Shown one piece after another: positions 29,402-38,201 of a DNA stretch of 64,000 bases. Location: assembly GCF_007489275.1 (NCBI RefSeq), contig NZ_VLNR01000034.1, positions 1 through 64,000 of the forward strand, read 5' to 3'. The translations under genes and the position numbers were made by a program. The stretch comes from Aquimarina algiphila (GTDB lineage: Bacteria > Bacteroidota > Bacteroidia > Flavobacteriales > Flavobacteriaceae). The stretch's first letter is position 1; each line of letters starts with the position of its first letter. The notes under the pieces were generated by a model. The model did not search any database, had not been told where the DNA came from, and saw only the letters and a program-made list of their open reading frames with translations.

Positions 29402-32059
29402 ATGAAAAGAATAATAATAGGTTTTTTAATTATGATTGTTATACTATCTTGTAAAGATGAACAAAAAACACCTTTATACTTAAATGAAAATGCAGATATT
29501 GAATTAAGAGTATCTGATTTGGTATCTAGGATGACTTTAGAAGAAAAAGTAGGGCAATTAGATATGTACTCTTCAAATGACTTGGTTTATAGCGGTAGGT
29601 TATCTATTGAAAAAACAGATAAGGTTTTAAAAAAAACAACAATTGGTTCTGTACATGATTACTATCCAGAATCTGCAGAAGTTTCTAATGAGTTGCAAAA
29701 GTATATCATAGAAAATACACGGTTAGGAATTCCTGTTCTTTTTATTGAAGAAGCGCTACATGGTTACCAAGGTAATAAAGGAACCGCATTTCCAATTCCT
29801 ATAGGAATGGGGGGCATGTGGGATGTAGAACTCATGGAGAAAATAGGTAGAGCGATAGGAGCAGAAGCACGATCAGTGGGTGTTCATATGGTATTGTCAC
29901 CTGTTTTAGGAATTGGACGCGAACCACGTTGGGGGCGTGTTCAGGAAACCTTTGGAGAAGATTCATATTTGGCAGCACGAAACGGTGTTGCTATAATACA
30001 GGGAATGCAAGGAAACGACTTAACTGCAGATAATGCTATTATTGCCGAACCAAAACATTTTGGGATTCATAGTATTCCAGAGGGTGGAAAAAATACCGCT
30101 CCTGTTTTTACTGGAGAACGTGATGCTCGTACTAATTTTTTATATGTTTTCGAAAAAGCTTTTACTGAAGCAGGTGCCTTGGGAGCTATGGCAGCCTATC
30201 ACGAATGGGATGGGGTACCCGCGGCTGCAGATCCTTGGTTATTGAAAGAGGTTTTAAGAGAAGAATGGGGGTTTAAAGGAATGGTACTTTCTGATTTAGG
30301 AGCTATAGCCAAACAAAGCAATTCTCATTTTACAGCATCGACTCCAAAAGAAGCTATTACTAAATCGATTAGCGCAGGTCTGGACATGCAATTCTATGAT
30401 TATAGTCATGAACTATTTCAACAATCTATTATAGAAGCCATAAATGATAAAACATTAAATACCGAAGATTTGAACAGAGCAGTGGGTAGTGTGTTATATG
30501 TTAAATTTAAATTAGGCCTTTTCGAGAACCCATACATTGATTCTACTATAAAAGCAAAGAGATATCATTCCCCAGCCCATAAAGCACTGGCATTAGAATC
30601 AGCGAATAAATCTATTACCTTGCTTCAAAATAAAAATAATATTTTACCCCTAGGTGATAAAGTAAAAAATATTGCTGTTATAGGTGAGCTTGCCAATAAA
30701 GTCTTACTTGGAGGATATTCACCTAAAAATGTAGAAGGAGTTTCTATTATTAATGCTTTTAAAGAAACAAACTACAATATTGATTTTGTCGAAGTTGGGG
30801 TTCCAGCAAATAGTATTGAGCAAATTGATGAGCGATATTTTGAAACTGAAAATGGAGACAAAGGACTACTAGCAGAATATTTTAATAATGTTGAACTTTC
30901 TGGTGAACCCGAATTTACGCAGGTCGAAACTAATTTGAATAAATATTGGCATAACTTAAGTCCGGTTCCTGGTATTTCTGATAATAATTTTTCTATTCGT
31001 TGGAAAGGATATCTATCTCCTGAATATAGCGGAACCTACAAATTTGCATTGATTGCTGATGATGTAGCTAGGTTGTCTATCGATGGTAATGTTGTTCTGG
31101 ATAATTGGAAAAAAGAACAGACAAATAGTTGGTCACATTATAAAGTGCATTTGGAAAAAGGAAAAAAATATGCCTTTGAATTAGATTTTGCAGAGTATGA
31201 AGACTATGCTGGTATGAAGCTTTTTTGGAAGATCATGCCAGATAATCATAGTCAACAATCTGTATCCAATAAAATACTGGAAGCTACACGAAAAGCAGAT
31301 GTAGTAGTTTTGGTATTAGGAGAGAAAGATGAAGAGTCAGGAGAAGGAAAAGATAAGATTAATCTCGAACTTAATAGTTTTAGTAAAAACTTGGTAAATG
31401 AGGTATCTAAATCCGGTAAACCTATAGTGTTAGTGCTTCAGAATGGTAGACCTTTGGCATTAGAAGATGAAAGTTTAAAGGTAGATGCTATTTTGGAAAC
31501 CTGGTATGCAGGTGAATTCGGAGGAAAAGCTACAGTAGATATTATCACAGGGAAAGTTAATCCCTCGGGAAAATTGCCTATTACTTTCCCTAGGTATACT
31601 GGTCAACTACCTCTGTATTATAACCTCAAAAAATCTTCTACAGGAGGATACGTAGATGGCAGTAATCAGCCATTATTTGCTTTTGGTCATGGAATAAACT
31701 ATAGCAAATTTGAATATTCTGATTTGTATATAGACAAACCTTCTATAACTAATAACGAAAAACAAAACGTAAAAGTGAGAATAAAAAACATCTCAGGTCG
31801 AAAAGGAACAGAAGTAGTTCAATTGTATATTTCCGATTTGTATAGTTCTGTGGTTACTCCAAGAATTCAATTAAGAGGATTTAAGCGTGTTGAATTGGAA
31901 GCGGGCGAAGAAAAAGAAGTAAGCTTTATCTTACATCCTGATGATTTAGCACTTTGGAATAAAGAAATGAAACGAGTAGTCGAGTCAGGAGAATTTAAGA
32001 TTATGGTTGGAGCAGCATCAAATGATATTAAACTAGAATCTTCTTTCCAGGTAAAGTAA
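29402..32059 (+). CDS. GH3 family glycoside hydrolase lipoprotein with PA14 domain
   Basis: 885 residues with lipobox Cys17 (IVILSC). The order is a GH3 TIM-barrel with nucleophile D298 (MVLSDLGAI), an alpha/beta sandwich with the likely acid/base Glu in EESGEGKDKINLEL, a PA14 insertion (about 480-620; LLAEYFNN, GTYKFALIADDVARLSIDG), and a C-terminal fibronectin-like domain. This is the beta-glucosidase/xylosidase type. It is not the NagZ-type hexosaminidase, which lacks the sandwich domain. Its substrate in an N-glycan locus is unclear. A 232-base gap upstream suggests its own promoter. Confidence 0.9.
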   Translation: MKRIIIGFLIMIVILSCKDEQKTPLYLNENADIELRVSDLVSRMTLEEKVGQLDMYSSNDLVYSGRLSIEKTDKVLKKTTIGSVHDYYPESAEVSNELQKYIIENTRLGIPVLFIEEALHGYQGNKGTAFPIPIGMGGMWDVELMEKIGRAIGAEARSVGVHMVLSPVLGIGREPRWGRVQETFGEDSYLAARNGVAIIQGMQGNDLTADNAIIAEPKHFGIHSIPEGGKNTAPVFTGERDARTNFLYVFEKAFTEAGALGAMAAYHEWDGVPAAADPWLLKEVLREEWGFKGMVLSDLGAIAKQSNSHFTASTPKEAITKSISAGLDMQFYDYSHELFQQSIIEAINDKTLNTEDLNRAVGSVLYVKFKLGLFENPYIDSTIKAKRYHSPAHKALALESANKSITLLQNKNNILPLGDKVKNIAVIGELANKVLLGGYSPKNVEGVSIINAFKETNYNIDFVEVGVPANSIEQIDERYFETENGDKGLLAEYFNNVELSGEPEFTQVETNLNKYWHNLSPVPGISDNNFSIRWKGYLSPEYSGTYKFALIADDVARLSIDGNVVLDNWKKEQTNSWSHYKVHLEKGKKYAFELDFAEYEDYAGMKLFWKIMPDNHSQQSVSNKILEATRKADVVVLVLGEKDEESGEGKDKINLELNSFSKNLVNEVSKSGKPIVLVLQNGRPLALEDESLKVDAILETWYAGEFGGKATVDIITGKVNPSGKLPITFPRYTGQLPLYYNLKKSSTGGYVDGSNQPLFAFGHGINYSKFEYSDLYIDKPSITNNEKQNVKVRIKNISGRKGTEVVQLYISDLYSSVVTPRIQLRGFKRVELEAGEEKEVSFILHPDDLALWNKEMKRVVESGEFKIMVGAASNDIKLESSFQVK

Positions 32060-32294
32060 TCCTTAATAAAATGCAGATAAAAAATATAGTATTATCGCAA
32101 CAACAATGGGGGTTTTCTATATTGGGAATTCAGTCGATTTACTTAAAACAAACTTTAGAGTGGTTGATTAAATTTAAAAATTATAGTAGTAACATATAAG
32201 GTTTATCATTTTTTAGATCACGATTATTTATCGTTTACTACAGATTAGAAAGACATAAATAAAAATAAATTTTACAAATATTTAAAACATTAAA

Positions 32295-33194
32295 ATGGTG
32301 TTAGGTGTTGATATTGGAGGTAGTCATATTTCTGTTGCAATTATAGATGAGAAAAAACCAAATCAAATACAGCAAATCTATACGATGAAAGTTGGACATA
32401 AGGACGACTTAAATCTTATATTAGAGAGTTGGATGTGTACTATAGATTTGGCAATTGATAATTTGGGAGAGGAAAAACTTAAAGGGATTGGTATAGCTAT
32501 ACCAGGTCCTTTTGATTATAAGAATGGTATTTTTCCCAAAAAAGGAGAAAGTAAATTTGATACCTTATGTAATGTAAATCTTAAAAGTTGTATCATAGAA
32601 AAATTGAATCTGGATCCTTCTGTTTTTGTTAGATTTTATAATGATGCAGCATGTTTTGGTATAGGAGAAGCTTGGGTAGGAGAATTAATTCCTTATCAAA
32701 AGAGTATTGCAATTACTTTGGGAACAGGTTTAGGAGCAACTTTTCTGAATAAAGGTGTTCCTTTAACTAAAGGTAAGGGGGTTCCTCTATATGGAGAGTT
32801 ATATCATTTACCTTTTGGAGATGGTATTGCAGACACTCATTTTTCTACACAATGGTTTCAAAGGCGTTATAAAGAAATTACCGGTCAGGACATAGCAGGT
32901 GTAAAAGAATTGATAGCATGTAAAGAACATCTAAAAATAACAACGCAAATTTTTAAAGAATTTGCTCAGAATTTGGCGTTTTTTTTATCTTCCTGGATAC
33001 AGGATTTTGATGCAGAAGGCATTGTCATAGGGGGTAATATTAGTAACGCATGGTCCTTTTTTGAAAAAGAATTGTACACTGCATTTAATGTATTGCGGAT
33101 AGAGATACCAATTCATAAAAGTAAACTTCAAGAAAATGCGGCTTTAATGGGGGGCGCAAGACTAACAGATAATCATTTTTATAATATACTTTAA
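32295..33194 (+). CDS. ROK-family sugar kinase without the zinc motif
   Basis: 299 residues with the ROK phosphate loop (LGVDIGGSHISVAIID), IAIPGPFDYKNG, the catalytic Asp D117 (FYNDAACFGIGEA) and the second phosphate motif (TLGTGLGATFL). The usual ROK zinc cluster CxCGxxGCxE is absent; GELYHLPFGDG is followed directly by IADTHFS. Family members phosphorylate glucose, mannose, fructose or GlcNAc. Its place between the GH3 gene and nagB makes GlcNAc or mannose the likely substrate. It is probably cytoplasmic because there is no signal peptide. Gaps of about 230 bases flank it on both sides. Confidence 0.85.
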   Translation: MVLGVDIGGSHISVAIIDEKKPNQIQQIYTMKVGHKDDLNLILESWMCTIDLAIDNLGEEKLKGIGIAIPGPFDYKNGIFPKKGESKFDTLCNVNLKSCIIEKLNLDPSVFVRFYNDAACFGIGEAWVGELIPYQKSIAITLGTGLGATFLNKGVPLTKGKGVPLYGELYHLPFGDGIADTHFSTQWFQRRYKEITGQDIAGVKELIACKEHLKITTQIFKEFAQNLAFFLSSWIQDFDAEGIVIGGNISNAWSFFEKELYTAFNVLRIEIPIHKSKLQENAALMGGARLTDNHFYNIL

Positions 33195-33270
33195 ATCGCA
33201 TATTAAGATCTAATCTTTAGTATTTTAAGCTTAATTAAAATTTCTCAACCTTTAAAAATATCCAAATAAA

Positions 33271-33320
33271 AATCAATATCATTAAAGTTGTCTGCTTAAA
33301 CATATTAATAGATATTGATT
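33271..33320. promoter_or_regulatory. Inverted repeat upstream of the nagB fusion
   Basis: AATCAATATC (33271-33280) and GATATTGATT (33311-33320) are exact inverse complements separated by 30 bases. They lie 108 bases before the start codon in a 233-base gap. Spaced half sites could bind a dimeric regulator. No function can be shown. Confidence 0.3.
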
Positions 33321-33427
33321 AAGTTTATTTTGATTGGTTATAATGAGTTATTCGTCGAATTTCTTTCAAAAGAAAAGCATAGTTCAATTATCTTTATCAT
33401 TAGTTAAACAGCTAATAACAAAGAATT

Positions 33428-35362
33428 ATGGTTGCAGAAGTTCGATATAGAAATTTAGAAGATATAAGTTATAAAGAGGCAGGGATTTATGAGAATACTA
33501 GATTCGAAAAAATTCATAATGTCGTTTATGACAATTCTAATAATGCTTCTTATAAAGTTGCACATGAGATCGCTGCTTTAATACGACAAAAGGAGAAAGA
33601 CGAGATGTATTGTGTTTTGGGATTAGCTACAGGTTCTTCTCCGATAAAAGTATATGAAGAATTAATCAGACTTCATAAAGAAAAAGGCTTAAGTTTTAAA
33701 AACGTAGTTACTTTTAATTTAGATGAGTATTATCCTATGGAAAAGGATAATGTACAAAGTTATTATGATTTCATGCATGAGTATTTATTTAATCATATCG
33801 ATATTCCTAAGGATCATATAAATATACCTAGTGGGGATACTCATCCTGATAAAATTCTAGAAACATGTATTGCTTATGAAAATAAAATAAAGAAGTATGG
33901 AGGTTTAGATTTTCAATTACTTGGTATAGGTAGGACTGGGCATATAGGTTTTAATGAACCTGGGTCGCACTATAATTCAAGAACAAGGCTTATCACTTTA
34001 GATCATCTTACAAGAACAGATGCTGCATCTTCATTTTTAGGACTTGAAAATGTCCCTAAAAGAGCGATTACGATGGGAATTGGTACTGTAAAAGAGGCAA
34101 AAAGAATTGTTTTATTAGCTTGGGGAGAGAATAAAGCAGAGATCATAAAAAAAACAATAGAAGGAGAAATTACTTCTCAAGTTCCTGCAACATACCTTCA
34201 ATTACATAAGAATACAACTTTTGTTTTGGATGAAGGAGCAGCTTCTTTACTTACACAATACAAAACTCCATGGCTTGTTGGCCCATGCATGTGGACCGAG
34301 GAAACAATAAGTAATGCAATTATATGGTTATGTGAGTTAACTTCAAAATCAATTCTTAGACTCACTGATAAAGATTATAATGATAATGGTATGGAGAGTT
34401 TGTTGGCTAAAGAAGGAAATGCATATGATTTAAATATTAAGATGTTTAATAAACTTCAACATACGATTACGGGATGGCCTGGAGGAAAACCAAATGCAGA
34501 TGATACTTCAAGACCAGAAAGAGCAATCCCCGAAAAGAAACGAGTACTTATATTTAGTCCTCATCCTGATGACGATGTGATTTCTATGGGAGGCACTCTG
34601 GATAGATTGGTAGAACAGGGTCATGATGTGCATGTAGCGTATCAAACTTCTGGAAATATTGCAGTTTCTAATCATGAAGCACTAAAATTTGTAGAAGTGG
34701 TAACCACAATGGATTGTAATAATAACGTCTTTAATACTATAGTAGAAGCCATTCAAACACAAGAAAATTTTGAATTTAATACGCCAGAATTATTATTCTT
34801 AAAAGGAGTTATTCGACAAAAAGAATCTCTGGGAGCTACTCGATATCTTAATATTTCTGATGAGAAAGTACATTTTCTAAATATGCCATTTTATGAAACG
34901 GGAGCTATAAAAAAGAAACCATTGGGAGAAGAAGATGTAGAAATTATATCAAATTTAATCAAAGAAATAAAGCCTCATCAAATATATGCAGCTGGTGATT
35001 TAGCTGATCCTCATGGAACACATAGGGTTTGTTTGGACGCACTATTTTCTGCAATAGAAAAAATAAAGTTAAATGATTTTATGAAAGAATGTTGGGTGTG
35101 GTTATATCGAGGTGCATGGCAGGAATGGGGATTACACGAAATTGATATGGCTGTACCCATGAGTCCAGATCAAGTAATTAAAAAAAGAAAAGCTATTTTT
35201 TTTCATCAATCTCAGAAGGATAGAGTAATGTTTCAGGGAGATGATTCAAGAGAGTTTTGGGTTAGAGCAGAAGAAAGAAATCAAGATACAGCAATGAAGT
35301 ATCATCAATTAGGATTGGCAGATTATGCAGCAATGGAAGCTTTTAAAAGATATCATTTTTAA
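33428..35362 (+). CDS. nagB: Glucosamine-6-phosphate deaminase-like protein fused to a PIG-L/LmbE deacetylase domain
   Basis: 644 residues in two domains. Residues about 45-290 are NagB-like: LGLATGSSPIKVYEELI, FNLDEYYPM, then GRTGHIGFNEPGS at 168-180. The catalytic Asp that precedes Gly-His in E. coli NagB is Thr (T170) here, while H172 and E177 remain. Residues about 370-640 are PIG-L-like with H379-PDDD (SPHPDDDVISMGG) and H529-GTH532, the expected zinc ligands. NagB enzymes convert glucosamine-6-phosphate to fructose-6-phosphate, and PIG-L enzymes remove N-acetyl groups from GlcNAc compounds. The fusion could therefore do both steps. Long NagB-like proteins of this kind are known in Bacteroidetes, but the activity of this one is inference. 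Confidence 0.9.
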   Translation: MVAEVRYRNLEDISYKEAGIYENTRFEKIHNVVYDNSNNASYKVAHEIAALIRQKEKDEMYCVLGLATGSSPIKVYEELIRLHKEKGLSFKNVVTFNLDEYYPMEKDNVQSYYDFMHEYLFNHIDIPKDHINIPSGDTHPDKILETCIAYENKIKKYGGLDFQLLGIGRTGHIGFNEPGSHYNSRTRLITLDHLTRTDAASSFLGLENVPKRAITMGIGTVKEAKRIVLLAWGENKAEIIKKTIEGEITSQVPATYLQLHKNTTFVLDEGAASLLTQYKTPWLVGPCMWTEETISNAIIWLCELTSKSILRLTDKDYNDNGMESLLAKEGNAYDLNIKMFNKLQHTITGWPGGKPNADDTSRPERAIPEKKRVLIFSPHPDDDVISMGGTLDRLVEQGHDVHVAYQTSGNIAVSNHEALKFVEVVTTMDCNNNVFNTIVEAIQTQENFEFNTPELLFLKGVIRQKESLGATRYLNISDEKVHFLNMPFYETGAIKKKPLGEEDVEIISNLIKEIKPHQIYAAGDLADPHGTHRVCLDALFSAIEKIKLNDFMKECWVWLYRGAWQEWGLHEIDMAVPMSPDQVIKKRKAIFFHQSQKDRVMFQGDDSREFWVRAEERNQDTAMKYHQLGLADYAAMEAFKRYHF

Positions 35363-35407
35363 TAACATAAATACAATAAAATATTGTAGAAAAATGATTA
35401 GAAAAAA

Positions 35408-36046
35408 ATGTTTATAAAAGAAGCTTGTGTAGAAAGAATTTCCCAGGCACAACTGGCAGAACAGAAAGGTGCAAATAGAATAGAGTTATGTGGAGACTTA
35501 AGTGTTGGTGGGATAACCCCTTCATTAGAGATCATAATAGAAGCAAAAGAAAAAATACATATTCCTATTCATGTAATGATAAGGCCCAGAGGAGGAGATT
35601 TTGTCTATTCTGACGATGAATTTGAAGAAATGAAAAACCAAATCCTGGATTGTCATAAGAGTAAAGTAGATGGCGTTGTATTCGGAATTTTAAAAAGAGA
35701 CAATACTCTTGATATTGACAGAATTACTGTATTAGCTCAAATAGCTATGCCAATGGCAATAGTATTTCATAAAGCGATTGATGAAACACCAAATATCATC
35801 AAAGCATTGCATGACCTCATAAAAATAGAAGGTATTACTGGTATATTGACTTCAGGAGGTAAAACCAAAGCAAAGGAAGGGAAAGTTATTTTAAAAAAGA
35901 TGGTAGCTTTAGCAAAAAACAAAGTAGAGATCATTTCTGCAGGATCCATTACAAATGACAATATTCAAAAACTACATCAATTTATTAAAGGGCCATCGTA
36001 TCACGGAAAACGAATAGTTGGAAATTTAAATGAGGTTAATGATTAA
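35408..36046 (+). CDS. cutC: CutC family protein
   Basis: 212 residues of the CutC TIM-barrel family: EACVERISQAQLAEQKGANRIELCGDLSVGGITPS at the start, HVMIRPRGGDFVYSDDEF, and GVVFGILKRDNTLD. CutC was named for copper homeostasis in E. coli, but its biochemical role remains uncertain. It is shorter than the ~245-residue relatives, ending at IVGNLNEVND. In Bacteroidetes it commonly sits beside glycosylasparaginase and sugar genes, as here. It starts 45 bases after the nagB fusion and is probably in the same operon. Confidence 0.9.
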   Translation: MFIKEACVERISQAQLAEQKGANRIELCGDLSVGGITPSLEIIIEAKEKIHIPIHVMIRPRGGDFVYSDDEFEEMKNQILDCHKSKVDGVVFGILKRDNTLDIDRITVLAQIAMPMAIVFHKAIDETPNIIKALHDLIKIEGITGILTSGGKTKAKEGKVILKKMVALAKNKVEIISAGSITNDNIQKLHQFIKGPSYHGKRIVGNLNEVND

Positions 36047-36173
36047 AGAAAACCATAGCTGGAGAAGAAGATTGATATATAATGTCCGAAGAGCTTTCAA
36101 TAATAATGTTTATTAAACTTCTATATATTTCTTTCTTTTTACTGATAAAGAGTGATTATATTTAACATTAAAT

Positions 36174-37298
36174 ATGAATTCTTTAAGATGTAAATTGAAC
36201 TTTATGATGAGATTCACGCTTTTATTAAGCATTATTCTTTTACTATGTATTTCCTGTGATCAAAAAAGACAGACAGAAGAGTCAATCAAAACCAAGGAAT
36301 CAAAAGAAATAAAGGTAGAAACACCTAAAGATGGCCCTCCTGGGATGGTTTGGATTACTGGTGATCAATTTACTATGGGGGCATTAGAAAATGATTCATA
36401 TGCTCGTACAGATGAAAAACCTGCACATGAGGTAAAAGTTTCCGGTTTTTGGATGGATATTAATGAAGTAACGAATTCAGAATTCAGAAAATTTATTGAG
36501 GCTACAGGTTATGTTACTACTGCCGAGAAAAAACCAGATTGGGAAGAACTAAAAAAACAAGTTCCTCCGGGGACTCCTAAACCGCATGATTCTATGTTGG
36601 TCGCTGCATCTATGGTATTTACACCTGTAGATACAGATAATTTGTTTGATTGGTCACAATGGTGGTCTTGGGTAAAAGGAGCCAATTGGCAGCACCCTCA
36701 AGGACCAGAAAGTTCGATTGAAGGAAAAGAAGATCATCCTGTAGTTCAGGTTTCCTGGGATGATGCTCAGGCATATTTGAATTGGGTAGGAAAACGATTT
36801 CCTACAGATGCAGAATGGGAATTTGCCGCTAGAGGTGGATTACAAAATAAACTTTATCCATGGGGTAATGATACTAATATTAGTGCTTTCGGAAATACTT
36901 GGCAGGGAACATTCCCGCTATATAATAGTTTAAAAGATGGATACTTTACAACTGCTCCAGTGAGGACCTATCAACCCAATGGATATGGATTATATGATAT
37001 GGCTGGTAATGTATGGGAGTGGACTTCAGACTGGTATAATGTAACATATTATAAAGAGAGCGCTGATCAAGGTGTTATCGAAGATCCAAAAGGAGCAGAT
37101 AAACCTTTTGACCCAAGACAACCTTATACACCCCAGAGAATACAAAGAGGAGGATCTTTTTTGTGTAATAATAGCTATTGTAGTAGTTACAGAGCGAGTG
37201 CCAGAATGCACTCTAGCCAAGATACAAGTCAAGACCATGTAGGTTTTAGAGGTGTAATGACTCAAGAACAATGGGAAGTCCTAAAAAATAAACAATAA
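36174..37298 (+). CDS. Formylglycine-generating-enzyme-like (SUMF1 domain) lipoprotein
   Basis: 374 residues from ATG 36174; ATG 36204 (MMRFTLLLSI) gives a shorter, more typical lipoprotein signal ending LLCISC. The FGE fold spans about residues 55-370: PPGMVWITGDQFTMGALEND, WDDAQAYLNWVGKRFPTDAEWEFAARGG, DMAGNVWEWTSDWY, and GGSFLCNNSYCSSYR. C331 and C336 match the paired active cysteines of true FGE (C-x4-C before the YR motif), which most SUMF1-domain proteins lack. FGE oxidises a sulfatase cysteine to formylglycine. No sulfatase is encoded in the window, so its client is unknown. Confidence 0.85.
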   Translation: MNSLRCKLNFMMRFTLLLSIILLLCISCDQKRQTEESIKTKESKEIKVETPKDGPPGMVWITGDQFTMGALENDSYARTDEKPAHEVKVSGFWMDINEVTNSEFRKFIEATGYVTTAEKKPDWEELKKQVPPGTPKPHDSMLVAASMVFTPVDTDNLFDWSQWWSWVKGANWQHPQGPESSIEGKEDHPVVQVSWDDAQAYLNWVGKRFPTDAEWEFAARGGLQNKLYPWGNDTNISAFGNTWQGTFPLYNSLKDGYFTTAPVRTYQPNGYGLYDMAGNVWEWTSDWYNVTYYKESADQGVIEDPKGADKPFDPRQPYTPQRIQRGGSFLCNNSYCSSYRASARMHSSQDTSQDHVGFRGVMTQEQWEVLKNKQ

Positions 37299-37636
37299 TC
37301 AGACAAGTAGTTTGAAATGTATACCATTCTACAAATAAAAAAAATGAATTATGTCCGAAAAATACAAGAAAAGGGGATAATTTTATGAATACATACTTAT
37401 TATTACGTATTAACTTTGTAAAGTAAAAATGACTAAATAATAAAGATTAAGCCCTATTTCAATAAAAAATAAGGTTGACCTTCATTATAAAAGTGTTTTA
37501 ATTTTAATGATTTTATTATTTGTTTATTTAGTTTGAAATATATACTAAGGTGTAAAAAATACAATAATAACTAGTACAATATTCACCTTTATCAAATTTC
37601 AAATTAATCTAATCGTAACCTATTAAAAAAAAGATT
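37299..37636. other. 338-base intergenic gap at the end of the PUL
   Basis: This A/T-rich stretch holds no convincing open frame or strong terminator. TAACTTTG fits the Bacteroidetes -7 form TAnnTTTG, but no TTTG lies at the right distance upstream. It separates the PUL from the DUF983 gene. Confidence 0.4.
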
Positions 37637-38029
37637 ATGAAATTTTTAAAAGGAACTAAGGTATATAGTATTTTAACAGGCAGCTGTCCCGTTTGTCAAA
37701 GCGAAAGTATGTATGTAGAACCAAATCCATATAAATTAACAAATGTATTAGCAATGAAAGAACGTTGTGGTCATTGTAGTACAAAATATAAAATAGAGCC
37801 CTCTTTCTTTTATGGGGCAATGTATGTAAGCTACCCGGTTGGGATAGCTTTTGCAGTCACTGCATTTGTGTTATCATATCTTGTTTTTAATTTGGATTTA
37901 ATTATTACATATTGCGTAATCGTAGTGGTTATGGTAGTTTCATTACCCATAATATTAAGAACTTCAAGAAATATATGGATTAACTTTTTTATGAGTTATA
38001 AAAAATCTAAAGCAAATTTAAAATTATAG
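37637..38029 (+). CDS. DUF983 family small membrane protein
   Basis: 130 residues. The N-terminal zinc-ribbon-like part has CPVC (17-20) and CGHC (about 48-51), followed by KYKIEPSFFYGAMYVSYPVG, two membrane segments, and a basic end (RTSRNIWINFFMSYKKSKA). DUF983 proteins are widespread in Bacteroidetes, and their role is unknown; metal binding by the four cysteines is plausible. A frameshifted paralogue lies at 55856-56223. It appears to be a single-gene unit between the PUL and the metal-efflux operon. Confidence 0.88.
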   Translation: MKFLKGTKVYSILTGSCPVCQSESMYVEPNPYKLTNVLAMKERCGHCSTKYKIEPSFFYGAMYVSYPVGIAFAVTAFVLSYLVFNLDLIITYCVIVVVMVVSLPIILRTSRNIWINFFMSYKKSKANLKL

Positions 38030-38189
38030 GATTAAATATTTGAACAATTTAAATATTTGAGAAAATAAGCTACGTCGTTATGTTTAAACAACTAATTTAT
38101 AATTTGTTGACCCTAATGATATTATAGTTTATTTATACTATAAAATAACAAGTTATTTCCTTTACAATTCTATTGCACAAATAAATCTT

Positions 38190-38197
38190 TATCTTTG
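38190..38197 (+). promoter_or_regulatory. Bacteroidetes-type -7 box close to the DUF6660 start
   Basis: TATCTTTG fits TAnnTTTG. A TTG at 38173-38175 is upstream, at a shorter spacing than is usual. The box ends four bases before ATG 38202, so transcription starting just after it would give a leaderless or nearly leaderless mRNA. Confidence 0.4.
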
Positions 38198-38201
38198 TTA
38201 G

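Noticed and set aside
32071..32199. A 42-codon frame starting ATG after the GH3 gene
   Set aside because: It has no recognisable motif, and the residues (MQIKNIVLSQQQWGF) match no family that I know. Too short to support without expression data.
37299..37636. Possible -7 promoter box TAACTTTG in the gap after the FGE-like gene
   Set aside because: No TTTG partner sits at the needed distance upstream, so it was not listed as a promoter.
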